From an uncultured bacterium (GTDB lineage Bacteria > Cyanobacteriota > Vampirovibrionia > Gastranaerophilales > Gastranaerophilaceae): a stretch of DNA of 16,089 nt. Under the pieces are notes generated by a model. The model searched no databases. It worked only from the letters and a program-made list of their open reading frames with translations, and was not told where the DNA came from. The DNA is taken from NCBI GenBank assembly GCA_948888345.1, contig CAQTPN010000007.1:1-16089 (forward strand). Reading direction: 5' to 3'. Positions 1-6,652 of the stretch are shown piece after piece. How positions within the stretch are numbered: the stretch's first letter is position 1; each line of letters opens with the position of its first letter. A program made the translations under genes and the position numbers.

Positions 1-19
1 TTTAAAAATTAAACAAATT

Positions 20-62
20 AAAAACACTTTTTAAAGCTATTTTGCTTATAAAAAGTGTTTTT
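20..62 (+). terminator. Intrinsic terminator of a gene left of the window
   Basis: A perfect 14-base inverted repeat (20-33 with 49-62) ends in five T, followed by more T/A-rich sequence. A short inner AAGC/GCTT stem (34-37 with 44-47) extends it. This is the usual form of a rho-independent terminator, and the A-rich left arm means it could work in both directions. The gene it would serve lies outside the window, as nothing coding is visible in bases 1-19. Confidence 0.7.
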
Positions 63-70
63 GTTATTAT
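42..70 (+). promoter_or_regulatory. Candidate sigma70 promoter for tyrS-cysE
   Basis: TTGCTT (42-47) and TATTAT (65-70) are separated by 17 bases, and TGT precedes the -10 box, giving an extended -10. Transcription would start near 77, about 35 bases before the tyrS ATG. The -35 box lies in the loop of the upstream terminator hairpin. Only consensus matching supports this. In AT-rich DNA such matches arise easily by chance. Confidence 0.4.
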
Positions 71-111
71 AGGCTTAAAGATTACAAAAATATTAAAGGA
101 AATTTGCATCA

Positions 112-1314
112 ATGGATTTAAAGAATGAAGAGATGAAACTTGAAGAAAAATTTTTAAAACAGGCAATTGATATTTCAAAAGGAGCAGAAGTACTTCCAAA
201 CGGAGTTGAAGAGCTTGCAAGAAAACTTCAGGAATCTTATTATTCTAAAAAACCATTGAGAGTAAAACTCGGTTTAGACCCAACGCGCCCTGATTTACAC
301 CTGGGGCATACCGTTGTAATGAGAAAATTAAAGAAATTTCAAGATTTAGGGCACAAAATTGTTTTAATTGTTGGCGGTGCAACCGCAATGGTGGGCGACC
401 CTTCTGGAAAATCAGAAACACGCCCTGCATTATCAAAAGAACAGGTAGCTGAAAATGCTAAAACCTATTTTGAGCAGATGTCAAAGGTGGTAGATATTGA
501 AAAAGCAGAGGTTAGAAATAATGCAGATTGGCTTCATTCTATGAGCTTTGTTGATTTCTTAAAGCTTGCTTCAGCTACTACCGTTGCAAAATTAATGACA
601 AGAGATGATTTTGCAAAAAGATACTCTGAAGGCCGCCCTATAAGCCCTGTTGAATTCTTTTATCCTTTAATGCAAGGGTATGACAGTGTTGCTATAGATG
701 CAGATATTGAATTCGGCGGAACAGACCAGAGATTTAACCTTTTAATGGGAAGAGATATTCAGACATTCTACGGATTAAACAAAATGCAGATTGTTATGAT
801 GACCCCTTTAATTGAAGGAACGGACGGGGTGAAGAAGATGTCCAAAACATACCCCGAGCATTGCATCTCCTTAACCGAAGAACCAAAAAATATGTACGGA
901 AAATTAATGTCCATCCCCGATGAACTTATGGAAAAATACTTTACATTACTTACAGATATTCAATTCAATAAAGAAAATAACCCGAGAGATGAGAAAATGC
1001 GCCTTGCTTATGAAATTACAAAAATGTATAACGGCAAGGATGCGGCAGATAAGGCGCAGAATGAATTTATTAACGTTGTTCAAAATAAGGGTGTGCCTGA
1101 CGATGTACCTGAGATTAAAGTAAATTCCAATAATATCTTAGATGTTTTAATGGAATTAAATTTCGTTCAAAGCAAAGGCGAAGCAAAAAGGCTTGTTACA
1201 GGCGGCGGGGTGAAATTTGAAGGCGAGAAAATAACGGATATTCAAACTAATCTTGATAAAGAAGGGGTTCTTCAAGGCGGAAAAAGAAAATATGCAAAAA
1301 TTAAATTCCAGTAA
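112..1314 (+). CDS. tyrS: Tyrosyl-tRNA synthetase
   Basis: Cytosolic class I aminoacyl-tRNA synthetase that charges tRNA-Tyr with tyrosine using ATP. The 400-residue length is normal for the family. Class I signatures are present in order: HLGHT (63-67), the GDPSGKSETRP loop (about 95-105), the tyrosine-pocket stretch YPLMQGYDS (184-192), GGTDQRFN (202-209) and KMSKT (242-246). The KMSKS-type loop and the GDPSGKSE stretch place it with the TyrZ-like branch rather than the E. coli TyrS branch, which has KFGKT. Residues from about 340 form an S4 RNA-binding domain, including the SKGEAKRLVTGGGV stretch. AAAGGA at 95-100 lies 11 bases before the chosen ATG. An in-frame ATG at 133 is a less likely start. 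The last 23 bases overlap cysE in another frame, suggesting coupled translation. No T-box-like leader precedes it, as the space is too short. Confidence 0.97.
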   Translation: MDLKNEEMKLEEKFLKQAIDISKGAEVLPNGVEELARKLQESYYSKKPLRVKLGLDPTRPDLHLGHTVVMRKLKKFQDLGHKIVLIVGGATAMVGDPSGKSETRPALSKEQVAENAKTYFEQMSKVVDIEKAEVRNNADWLHSMSFVDFLKLASATTVAKLMTRDDFAKRYSEGRPISPVEFFYPLMQGYDSVAIDADIEFGGTDQRFNLLMGRDIQTFYGLNKMQIVMMTPLIEGTDGVKKMSKTYPEHCISLTEEPKNMYGKLMSIPDELMEKYFTLLTDIQFNKENNPRDEKMRLAYEITKMYNGKDAADKAQNEFINVVQNKGVPDDVPEIKVNSNNILDVLMELNFVQSKGEAKRLVTGGGVKFEGEKITDIQTNLDKEGVLQGGKRKYAKIKFQ

Positions 1315-1975
1315 AGATAAGGATAAAAAACAGCCTGTTGCCATAATTAGAGGAATAAAACGCGTCTTATCGGATATTGAAAACATAAAAGATAAGGACC
1401 CTGCAGCAACAAATGTTTTTGAAATTATACTTTTATACTCAGGTTTCCATGCACTTTTAGCCTACAGAATTGCAAACAAACTCTCAAAATGGCGCATCCC
1501 TTTCATACCAAGACTTATATCCCAGATTGCAAGATTTTTCACAGGGATAGAAATTCACCCGAAGGCAGCTATCGGAGAAAGGTTTTTTATAGACCACGGA
1601 ATGGGAGTTGTAATCGGGGAAACAACAATTATCGGAGATAATGTTTTAATATATCAGGGTGTAACCCTTGGCGGAACAGGAAAAGACCACGGCAAACGCC
1701 ATCCGACCATCGGAAACTTTGTTACAATAGGGGCGGGCGCAAAGGTTTTAGGAAATATTACAATCGGAGATAATTCAAATATCGGGGCAGGTTCCGTTGT
1801 GATTGATAATGTACCTGAACACTCAACAGTTGTAGGAATCCCCGGGAGAATTGTACAGCAGAGATTTTTTGTACAGGGACAGCTATTGCACAATAAAATT
1901 CCTGACCCGATTACATGTCAATTGAACCGGCTTACCTATGAAGTAAAAGAGCTGAAGGATAAACTTAATACATAA
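1292..1975 (+). CDS. cysE: Serine O-acetyltransferase
   Basis: Transfers acetyl from acetyl-CoA to serine, giving O-acetylserine, the committed step to cysteine. The protein is 227 residues and resembles the shorter Bacillus-type enzymes, with an extra Lys-rich N-terminus of about 20 residues. It shows DPAA (36-39) in the helical N-terminal part, then the left-handed beta-helix hexapeptide domain with IDHGMG (100-105, holding the family's catalytic Asp-His pair), GVTLGGTGK (123-131) and KRHP (135-138). The frame is open from a TTG at 1253, but the ATG at 1292 is chosen because GGCGG (1276-1280) precedes it at 11 bases and the longer version would overlap tyrS by 62 bases. It overlaps tyrS by 23 bases and probably has no promoter of its own. 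The C-terminus ends in a short helical tail. Confidence 0.95.
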   Translation: MQKLNSSKDKDKKQPVAIIRGIKRVLSDIENIKDKDPAATNVFEIILLYSGFHALLAYRIANKLSKWRIPFIPRLISQIARFFTGIEIHPKAAIGERFFIDHGMGVVIGETTIIGDNVLIYQGVTLGGTGKDHGKRHPTIGNFVTIGAGAKVLGNITIGDNSNIGAGSVVIDNVPEHSTVVGIPGRIVQQRFFVQGQLLHNKIPDPITCQLNRLTYEVKELKDKLNT

Positions 1976-2014
1976 TAATCCGTTCAGCTGTCTTTTAAAT
2001 GTAAAATTAAAAAA

Positions 2015-2050
2015 ATCCTCTTTTTTTTATGAAAAGAGGATAAGTTTTTT
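2015..2050. terminator. Hairpin terminator after cysE, probably bidirectional
   Basis: ATCCTCTTTT (2015-2024) pairs perfectly with AAAAGAGGAT (2032-2041) around a 7-base loop and is followed by AAGTTTTTT on the plus strand. The A-run on the left side (2007-2015) gives T residues on the minus strand. It can therefore also stop transcripts of the convergent gene ending at 2117. The remaining intergenic bases (1976-2014 and 2051-2116) show nothing else. Confidence 0.8.
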
Positions 2051-2116
2051 GTTTAAAGTTTTAAGGAGTTTAGTTTAAATCTGTTTTTGCCGTAATCTTT
2101 GAAAATATACAGGCTT

Positions 2117-2929
2117 TTAAGCACCTGCTGAATTATCTGTTGCTTTATTAAATAAGCTTTTAGCAAACAGGCATCCTGCACCTATAATAGCACCGCCGAT
2201 TGCAAGCCATTTTGCATTTCCTTTTAATTTTCCTGCAAGCTGTCCTGCAGCATTTGCAAGAGTTTTACCAAAGCTTGCATTTGTACCGAGGGTGGTTTTA
2301 GCATTTTTCCAGCATTTTTTAGCACTTAAAAGGGTTGAACCTGCAAGTAACGCTCCTGCACCGCCAACAGCTGCACCTGCACCTTTTACAAAGGTATCAA
2401 AGTTTGAAACGTCTTTTCCCGTAACGTCCGCTTTAAGGTCAGCTTTACTGCTTGACTGGCAGAGGAAGATTGAAATCGGGTTAGAATTTTTAAGGCCGGA
2501 GATAAATGAAGAATCTGAGTATTTTGCAATATCGCCAAGAAGGGTGGAGTTGCAGGCGGTTGCATACTGGGTTTGTATCATGGTTTTAATATAGCTTTCA
2601 TCATACCCTTGATACTGGCTTAATTCAGACATGTTATCAACAAGTTCATCAAATGCAGCCATTGCATCATCGCTTCTTCCATCCTGCAGCAAATCTTTAA
2701 TTGTCTGACATTCTAAATTTAAAGATGCAGTTTGAGCACTTTGCAAATTAGAATAAGATTGCTGGGTTGTTCTTAAATTATAGCTATTTGCGATTGATGT
2801 CTTTGCATTTTCTACATAAGTGCTGTCTGATAAACCGCCGTAATAACCATATCCGCCGTAGCCTGAGGTTGTGCCTGTGATTAGCCCGAGCCCGTTCAAG
2901 GAACTGTATCCGGTAAATCCTAAACTCAT
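2117..2929 (-). CDS. Gly/Ala-rich hypothetical protein with two hydrophobic segments
   Basis: I do not recognise this 270-residue protein. The N-terminus (1-33) is rich in Gly and Tyr, with a GYGGYGYYGG stretch, and has no cleavable signal peptide. Residues 38-155 look helical and polar, with scattered Cys (74, 126, 157). Two Gly/Ala-rich hydrophobic stretches follow: about 182-202 (GAGAAVGGAGALLAG) and 240-257 (WLAIGGAIIGAGCLFA). Both have glycine-zipper spacing that could allow membrane insertion or tight helix packing. The start is well supported by GGAAGGAA at 2939-2946, ten bases before the ATG. It stands alone, divergent from pilT and convergent with cysE. No clear minus-strand promoter was found. 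A membrane-associated or exported surface role is only a guess. Confidence 0.75.
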   Translation of the reverse strand: MSLGFTGYSSLNGLGLITGTTSGYGGYGYYGGLSDSTYVENAKTSIANSYNLRTTQQSYSNLQSAQTASLNLECQTIKDLLQDGRSDDAMAAFDELVDNMSELSQYQGYDESYIKTMIQTQYATACNSTLLGDIAKYSDSSFISGLKNSNPISIFLCQSSSKADLKADVTGKDVSNFDTFVKGAGAAVGGAGALLAGSTLLSAKKCWKNAKTTLGTNASFGKTLANAAGQLAGKLKGNAKWLAIGGAIIGAGCLFAKSLFNKATDNSAGA

Positions 2930-3005
2930 ATTACTAACTTCCTTCCAAAAATGTCTAACTTTAAACTAACCTTACACTTTAATAAAAACAATTTGAATTA
3001 AGAAA

Positions 3006-3035
3006 TTGACATGTTTTAGAGGTTTTTGTTAATAT
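3006..3035 (+). promoter_or_regulatory. Sigma70-type promoter upstream of pilT
   Basis: A perfect -35 TTGACA (3006-3011) and a near-perfect -10 TAATAT (3030-3035) lie 18 bases apart, and TGT directly before the -10 makes it an extended -10. Transcription would start near 3042, leaving a leader of about 134 bases before pilT. It is the best consensus promoter in the window and is well placed to drive the pilT to ykgJ-like run. Confidence 0.65.
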
Positions 3036-3047
3036 TTCTTAACAAAA
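3024..3047. repeat. Palindrome over the pilT promoter -10 box
   Basis: TTTTGTTAA (3024-3032) and TTAACAAAA (3039-3047) form a perfect 9-base inverted repeat with a 6-base centre. It covers the -10 box and the predicted start point. A nested longer-range pair, GGTTTTTGT (3021-3029) with ACAAAAACC (3052-3060), lies around it. The position is that of a repressor operator, though AT-rich DNA yields such palindromes by chance and no regulator is identified. Confidence 0.4.
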
Positions 3048-3120
3048 TTTCACAAAAACCCCGAAAAACGTTAGAAGATATGTAACAAAAATGACCAAAC
3101 AGCTTATATATTGTAAGATA

Positions 3121-3149
3121 TTGTTGTATGTATACCATTTTGGTATTAT
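3121..3149 (+). promoter_or_regulatory. Second candidate promoter close to pilT, with palindrome
   Basis: TTGTTG (3121-3126) and TATTAT (3144-3149) are 17 bases apart with TGG before the -10 (extended -10). Transcription would start near 3156, about 20 bases before the pilT ATG. The palindrome ATACCA-TTT-TGGTAT (3132-3146) overlaps the spacer and -10. It is weaker than the promoter at 3006 and may be fortuitous. Confidence 0.35.
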
Positions 3150-3175
3150 TTTAGTATTAATAAAATGGAAGAATA

Positions 3176-4282
3176 ATGTTTAATATAGAAGAGTTTTTAA
3201 CAAAGGTAAATAAGACAAAAGCCTCCGATATACATTTAAAGGTGGGAAAGCAGCCGTCACTTCGGATTTCGGGGAATATTGTAAAAATTGATGAGCCCGT
3301 TATTACAAAAGAGGATTTTGAAAATATCTTAAAAACTATGCTCTACGGCGATTTAGCAGATAAAATAAAAGCCAGAAGCGACATAGATTTTACATATGAA
3401 ATCCCAAATGTTTCAAGATACAGAGTAAATTACTGCAAAGAATTAGGGTATCCGAAATTAACCTTGAGAACCATTCCATATCAAATTCCAACCCTGGAAG
3501 AATTATCTTTGCCTGATTCTCTTGAAATTTTCACAGGATACAATAACGGAATTGTATTAATCACAGGAGCAACAAGCTCCGGTAAATCAACAACAATTGC
3601 TTCTTTAATTGAAATTATAAATAAAGAAAAACAAAAACATATTATAACAATTGAAGACCCTATTGAATTTTTATATACAGATAAAAAATCTTTAATCACC
3701 CAAAGGGGAGTTGGTGTTGACGTTAATTCTTTTTCAGACGGTATAAAATATGCGCTTCGCCAGGACCCTGATATAATTCTTGTAGGTGAAATAAGAGACA
3801 GAGATACCATGGAAAGTGCCTTAAATGCTGCAGAAACCGGCCATTTGGTATTCTCTACAATTCATACAAATTCAGCATCCCAAACAATAAACAGAATGCT
3901 CGGGCTTTTTGATGATTCAACAAGAGGTTTTATCAGAGACAGGTTTGCAAAAGTTTTAAGGGGCACTATTGCTCAAAAATTAATTCCGACTATTGAAAAC
4001 AAAGGCAGAGGAGGACTTGTCCCCGCGCTTGAAATTATGGCAAGCACCCCTGCTATTGTTGATTATATACAAAAAAACCAGCTTGAAGACATTGAAATGC
4101 TTATTAAAAGGGGCGGGTATCAAAATATGGTATCAATGAATGCTTCCATATTCAAACTTTACAAAGGCGGCATAATAAGCAGGGAAGAGGCACTTAACGC
4201 AAGCGATGATGAGGTTGAATTAAACCAGCTTATGAGGGGAATATACCATGGAAGCCAGAACCCCGTAGATAATTTGTTATAA
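3176..4282 (+). CDS. pilT: Type IV pilus retraction ATPase PilT family
   Basis: Hexameric cytoplasmic secretion-type ATPase that powers depolymerisation of type IV pili (twitching, DNA uptake). At 368 residues it has normal PilT length, lacking the large N-terminal part of PilB. Motifs in order are an N-terminal PAS-like domain beginning with KASDIHL (15-21), Walker A GATSSGKST (131-139), Asp box ITIEDPIEF (157-165), Walker B-like LRQDPDIILVGEIRD (194-208) and His box ETGHLVFSTIHT (220-231). The C-terminal AIRNLIRE-type retraction motif is only loosely matched, around residues 300-320 (LEDIEMLIKRGG), so PilU or another PilT paralogue remains possible. GGAAG (3167-3171) lies 4 bases before the ATG. 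It heads a same-strand run with the sirtuin-like gene 20 bases on. No pilB, pilC or pilin gene is in the window. Confidence 0.93.
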   Translation: MFNIEEFLTKVNKTKASDIHLKVGKQPSLRISGNIVKIDEPVITKEDFENILKTMLYGDLADKIKARSDIDFTYEIPNVSRYRVNYCKELGYPKLTLRTIPYQIPTLEELSLPDSLEIFTGYNNGIVLITGATSSGKSTTIASLIEIINKEKQKHIITIEDPIEFLYTDKKSLITQRGVGVDVNSFSDGIKYALRQDPDIILVGEIRDRDTMESALNAAETGHLVFSTIHTNSASQTINRMLGLFDDSTRGFIRDRFAKVLRGTIAQKLIPTIENKGRGGLVPALEIMASTPAIVDYIQKNQLEDIEMLIKRGGYQNMVSMNASIFKLYKGGIISREEALNASDDEVELNQLMRGIYHGSQNPVDNLL

Positions 4283-4302
4283 GAGGAGAGGATTTTAAAA
4301 AT

Positions 4303-5820
4303 ATGGCACCGTTTCCGGAATCTGAGGATATGACCGTAAAAAGGCTGAAGGTAGCATTAAGAAAGAATGACTATCAGCTTTTAAAGATGGGAACATACAA
4401 ACTCCATGAAAAATTTCATACAGGACATGAATTTGAGCTTGTTGATGAATTAAGACAGATTCTTGACACTATGAAAGAAAAACAATATCCGCCCGAAATT
4501 TCAGATATATTGTGTTCTACAATTGAAGATATTTTATCTAAAAAAGCAGCGCAGGCAATTTCAAGGGAAAACCAGATACTTCCTCCTGACAGCGGAAAAA
4601 ATGTTATGCCGCAAAACCTGAAAGAGGGCGGCGATGACCTCCATTCTTTAACACAAATAATTAATTCCGAAACAGGTGTACAAAAATTTGAAGAAATAAA
4701 ACCAATTCAAAATACATATTACAGCGTTCCTGTTCAAAATACACAGCAAACACAGGTGCAGCCACCCGTGCAGCAGCCCCAGCCCGTACAGCAGATGCAA
4801 TATGAACAGCAGTTTCAAACACAACCCCAGCCCGTTCAACAGATGCAGCAGCCACAGCCTTTACAACAAACGCAGCAGGTTCAACCTGTTCAGCAGACAC
4901 AATATGAAATGCAGCAGACACAAAATCAACAGCCCGTTCAATATGAAGCCCGGCCGCAGCCCCCGATACAACAGGTTCAACAGCAGGTTCAGCCAAAAGA
5001 AGAGGATTACACCGTTAAAAATATTGCCGTTTTTTATGATGATTATAAAAACGATATAGATTTTTCAGAAGTAAAAGATTATAAAAATAACCTTAATTTT
5101 CTTTTTTCAAAAAATCAAAACGGGCAGGATTACAATATTTTAAAACAAATTTCATCATTAACTCAGGCCCTTGATACAAATACATCAGATGTTGATAAAA
5201 TTATTTCAATGCTTACAACTTCAAAAGGCAAGGTATCTTTTATATCCGCTTCACAAAGCCAGAATATTTCAAAAATTTTCTATGAAAAAAGCATTGATTT
5301 TGATATTCCCTTTGTAAAAAAAGCAAAAATGCAAAATAAAGATGCCGCATTTGATTTAATTCCAATGAACGGTTCTACCAATATTTTTGTATGCTCTAAC
5401 TGCAATATGAGAACTTTAAAGACAGATTTTAATACAAGAACTTTAAGCGTTCAATGCCCGCACTGCGAAGGGGCCGCATTTCCTGATATTTATGCGGTAA
5501 ACTCTTACAACCCTGACTGCAATCCTGTTTTCTGGCACAGAGCCTTTGCAGCACTTGTAAAATCACAGATATGGATTCTTGTTAATCCGCCGCTGGATGA
5601 AAATAAAGAAATAATATTTGACTTTATAAAGACTGCTTATGAAGCTTCTCATCCTTCAAAAATTTATATCCTATCAAAAGAAAACGACAAAAAAGAAGTT
5701 TACAGACAAACCTTCAGGGCAGTTGATGAAAATTGCGAGATTAAATTCAATTTTCAAGACCAGGATAAATTATGCGAAGAATTTATTAACGAAGAAATTA
5801 TAAGAAAAGTCTTTGCATAA
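4303..5820 (+). CDS. Gln-rich protein with degenerate Sir2-like domain
   Basis: A 505-residue cytosolic-looking protein with no signal peptide or membrane segment. Three parts are visible: a charged helical domain (1-85), a low-complexity Gln/Pro/Val linker (about 146-230), and a C-terminal domain (236-505). The order of elements in the last part follows sirtuins. There is a hydrophobic first strand NIAVFYDD, then GKVSFISASQSQNIS (309-323) where sirtuins have the TQNID strand, then MNGS (355-358) where the catalytic HG sits. A CxxC pair follows at 364/367 and 385/388 as in the Sir2 zinc ribbon, then PDIYAVN in place of RPDVVxFGE, and the strand QIWILVNPP in place of the GTS strand. The catalytic His appears as Asn356, and the GAG and GTS NAD-binding motifs are missing, so an enzyme is unlikely. 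A scaffold or NAD-metabolite sensor is inferred. SD GAGGAGAGG (4283-4291) lies 11 bases before the ATG. The Sir2 link comes from motif order alone. Confidence 0.85.
   Translation: MAPFPESEDMTVKRLKVALRKNDYQLLKMGTYKLHEKFHTGHEFELVDELRQILDTMKEKQYPPEISDILCSTIEDILSKKAAQAISRENQILPPDSGKNVMPQNLKEGGDDLHSLTQIINSETGVQKFEEIKPIQNTYYSVPVQNTQQTQVQPPVQQPQPVQQMQYEQQFQTQPQPVQQMQQPQPLQQTQQVQPVQQTQYEMQQTQNQQPVQYEARPQPPIQQVQQQVQPKEEDYTVKNIAVFYDDYKNDIDFSEVKDYKNNLNFLFSKNQNGQDYNILKQISSLTQALDTNTSDVDKIISMLTTSKGKVSFISASQSQNISKIFYEKSIDFDIPFVKKAKMQNKDAAFDLIPMNGSTNIFVCSNCNMRTLKTDFNTRTLSVQCPHCEGAAFPDIYAVNSYNPDCNPVFWHRAFAALVKSQIWILVNPPLDENKEIIFDFIKTAYEASHPSKIYILSKENDKKEVYRQTFRAVDENCEIKFNFQDQDKLCEEFINEEIIRKVFA
4738..4992 (+). 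repeat. CAG/CAA/CCx-rich low-complexity coding tract
   Basis: This stretch encodes about 85 residues, mostly Gln, with Pro, Val, Thr and Met in variants of a PVQQ/MQ/TQ pattern. The units are irregular rather than exact copies, and the tract mixes CAG with CAA. That argues for protein-level selection or old expansion rather than a recent microsatellite. The stretch is expected to be disordered and to act as a long flexible linker between the helical N-domain and the Sir2-like domain. It is the likeliest place for length variation among strains. Confidence 0.8.
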
Positions 5821-5855
5821 AAAAATATTAAGAATTAGCAAATTTACGGAAAAAC

Positions 5856-6647
5856 ATGAATAACAATACCTTTGTGACAGATGCCATAAATATAAAGTCT
5901 TATCCTTTGAGTGAAAATGATAACATTATTGTTATGTTTTCAAAGGACAGAGGTTTAATTAAAGGGATTGCAAAGGGGGTTAAAAAACCAAAAAGCAAGC
6001 TCGGCGCAAGGATGCAATCTTTGGTGTGCAACAAATTAATGTTAAATCAGGGAAAAAACCTTGATGTCATAAGAGAAGCTCAGGCTATCAACCCTTTTAA
6101 TAAATTAAGGCATGACCTTGATAAGCTCAATTATTCGATTTATGTAACAGAAATTATCGGAAATTTTTGCAGAGAGGATACCGAAGAAATTCAGGAAGTA
6201 AATAAAAATATTTATGAACTTTTCTATAAAACTCTTGAAAATATTTCAAATGCACAGGATAATACACACATTGTTCTTTCCGTTATTAAATTTCAATTAA
6301 AATTTATGAAAATGATGGGTTTCGGGCTTGAGTTATCACATTGCTTAAGGTGTTCTTCCCCGATTAATGAACACTCTTATTTTTCATACGATAACGGCGG
6401 AGTTGTATGCAGACACTGCCTTGAAGAAAGTACCTCAAACAGCGGTTATAAGATAAAAATTCATATAAAGATAAAAGAATTTTTATGCGAACTTTTGGAT
6501 ATAGATATTAATAAAACAACAAAATATGATGAACTTGTAAATGAAAAGGTGACAGCAAGCTGTTTTAACCTTTTAAGAAAATATATAGATAATCAAACAG
6601 GAAGGGAATGCAAGGCTTTAAAGGTTCTTGAGATGACAAAGGTGTAG
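5856..6647 (+). CDS. recO: DNA repair protein RecO
   Basis: RecO anneals single-stranded DNA and, with RecR (and RecF), loads RecA onto SSB-coated DNA. The protein is 263 residues, typical of the family. An N-terminal OB-fold begins TDAINIKSYPLSENDNIIV and continues with SKDRGLIKGIAKGVKKPKS (29-47), the standard RecO pattern of a GLI..IAKG.r..kS stretch. A helical core follows, with a zinc ribbon made of CLRC (163-166) and CRHC (185-188). The upstream ribosome site is weak (CGGA at 5847-5850). The gene lies 35 bases after the sirtuin-like gene and 5 bases before the TPR gene, so it is probably co-transcribed. No functional link of RecO to pili is implied, although PilT-driven DNA uptake and recombination could in principle share regulation. 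Confidence 0.93.
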   Translation: MNNNTFVTDAINIKSYPLSENDNIIVMFSKDRGLIKGIAKGVKKPKSKLGARMQSLVCNKLMLNQGKNLDVIREAQAINPFNKLRHDLDKLNYSIYVTEIIGNFCREDTEEIQEVNKNIYELFYKTLENISNAQDNTHIVLSVIKFQLKFMKMMGFGLELSHCLRCSSPINEHSYFSYDNGGVVCRHCLEESTSNSGYKIKIHIKIKEFLCELLDIDINKTTKYDELVNEKVTASCFNLLRKYIDNQTGRECKALKVLEMTKV

Positions 6648-6652
6648 ATGTT

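Noticed and set aside
1..111. T-box riboswitch upstream of tyrS
   Set aside because: The leader is only about 35 to 110 bases, and neither a T-box sequence nor an antiterminator arrangement is visible. The hairpin there is a simple terminator for the preceding gene.
1253..1291. Longer cysE from a TTG start at 1253
   Set aside because: It needs a rare start and a 62-base overlap with tyrS. The ATG at 1292 has a better-placed ribosome site, and the added residues match no family feature.
2117..2929. Reading the Gly-rich N-terminus of the 270-residue protein as a bacteriocin double-glycine leader
   Set aside because: The stretch before GG is not a charged amphipathic leader, the product is far larger than such peptides, and no transporter or immunity gene is nearby.
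4648..4996. Minus-strand frames opposite the Gln-rich tract
   Set aside because: Their composition (Leu/Cys/His-rich or Ala/Val-rich) is produced by the complement of CAG/CAA repeats, and the real gene on the plus strand explains the region.
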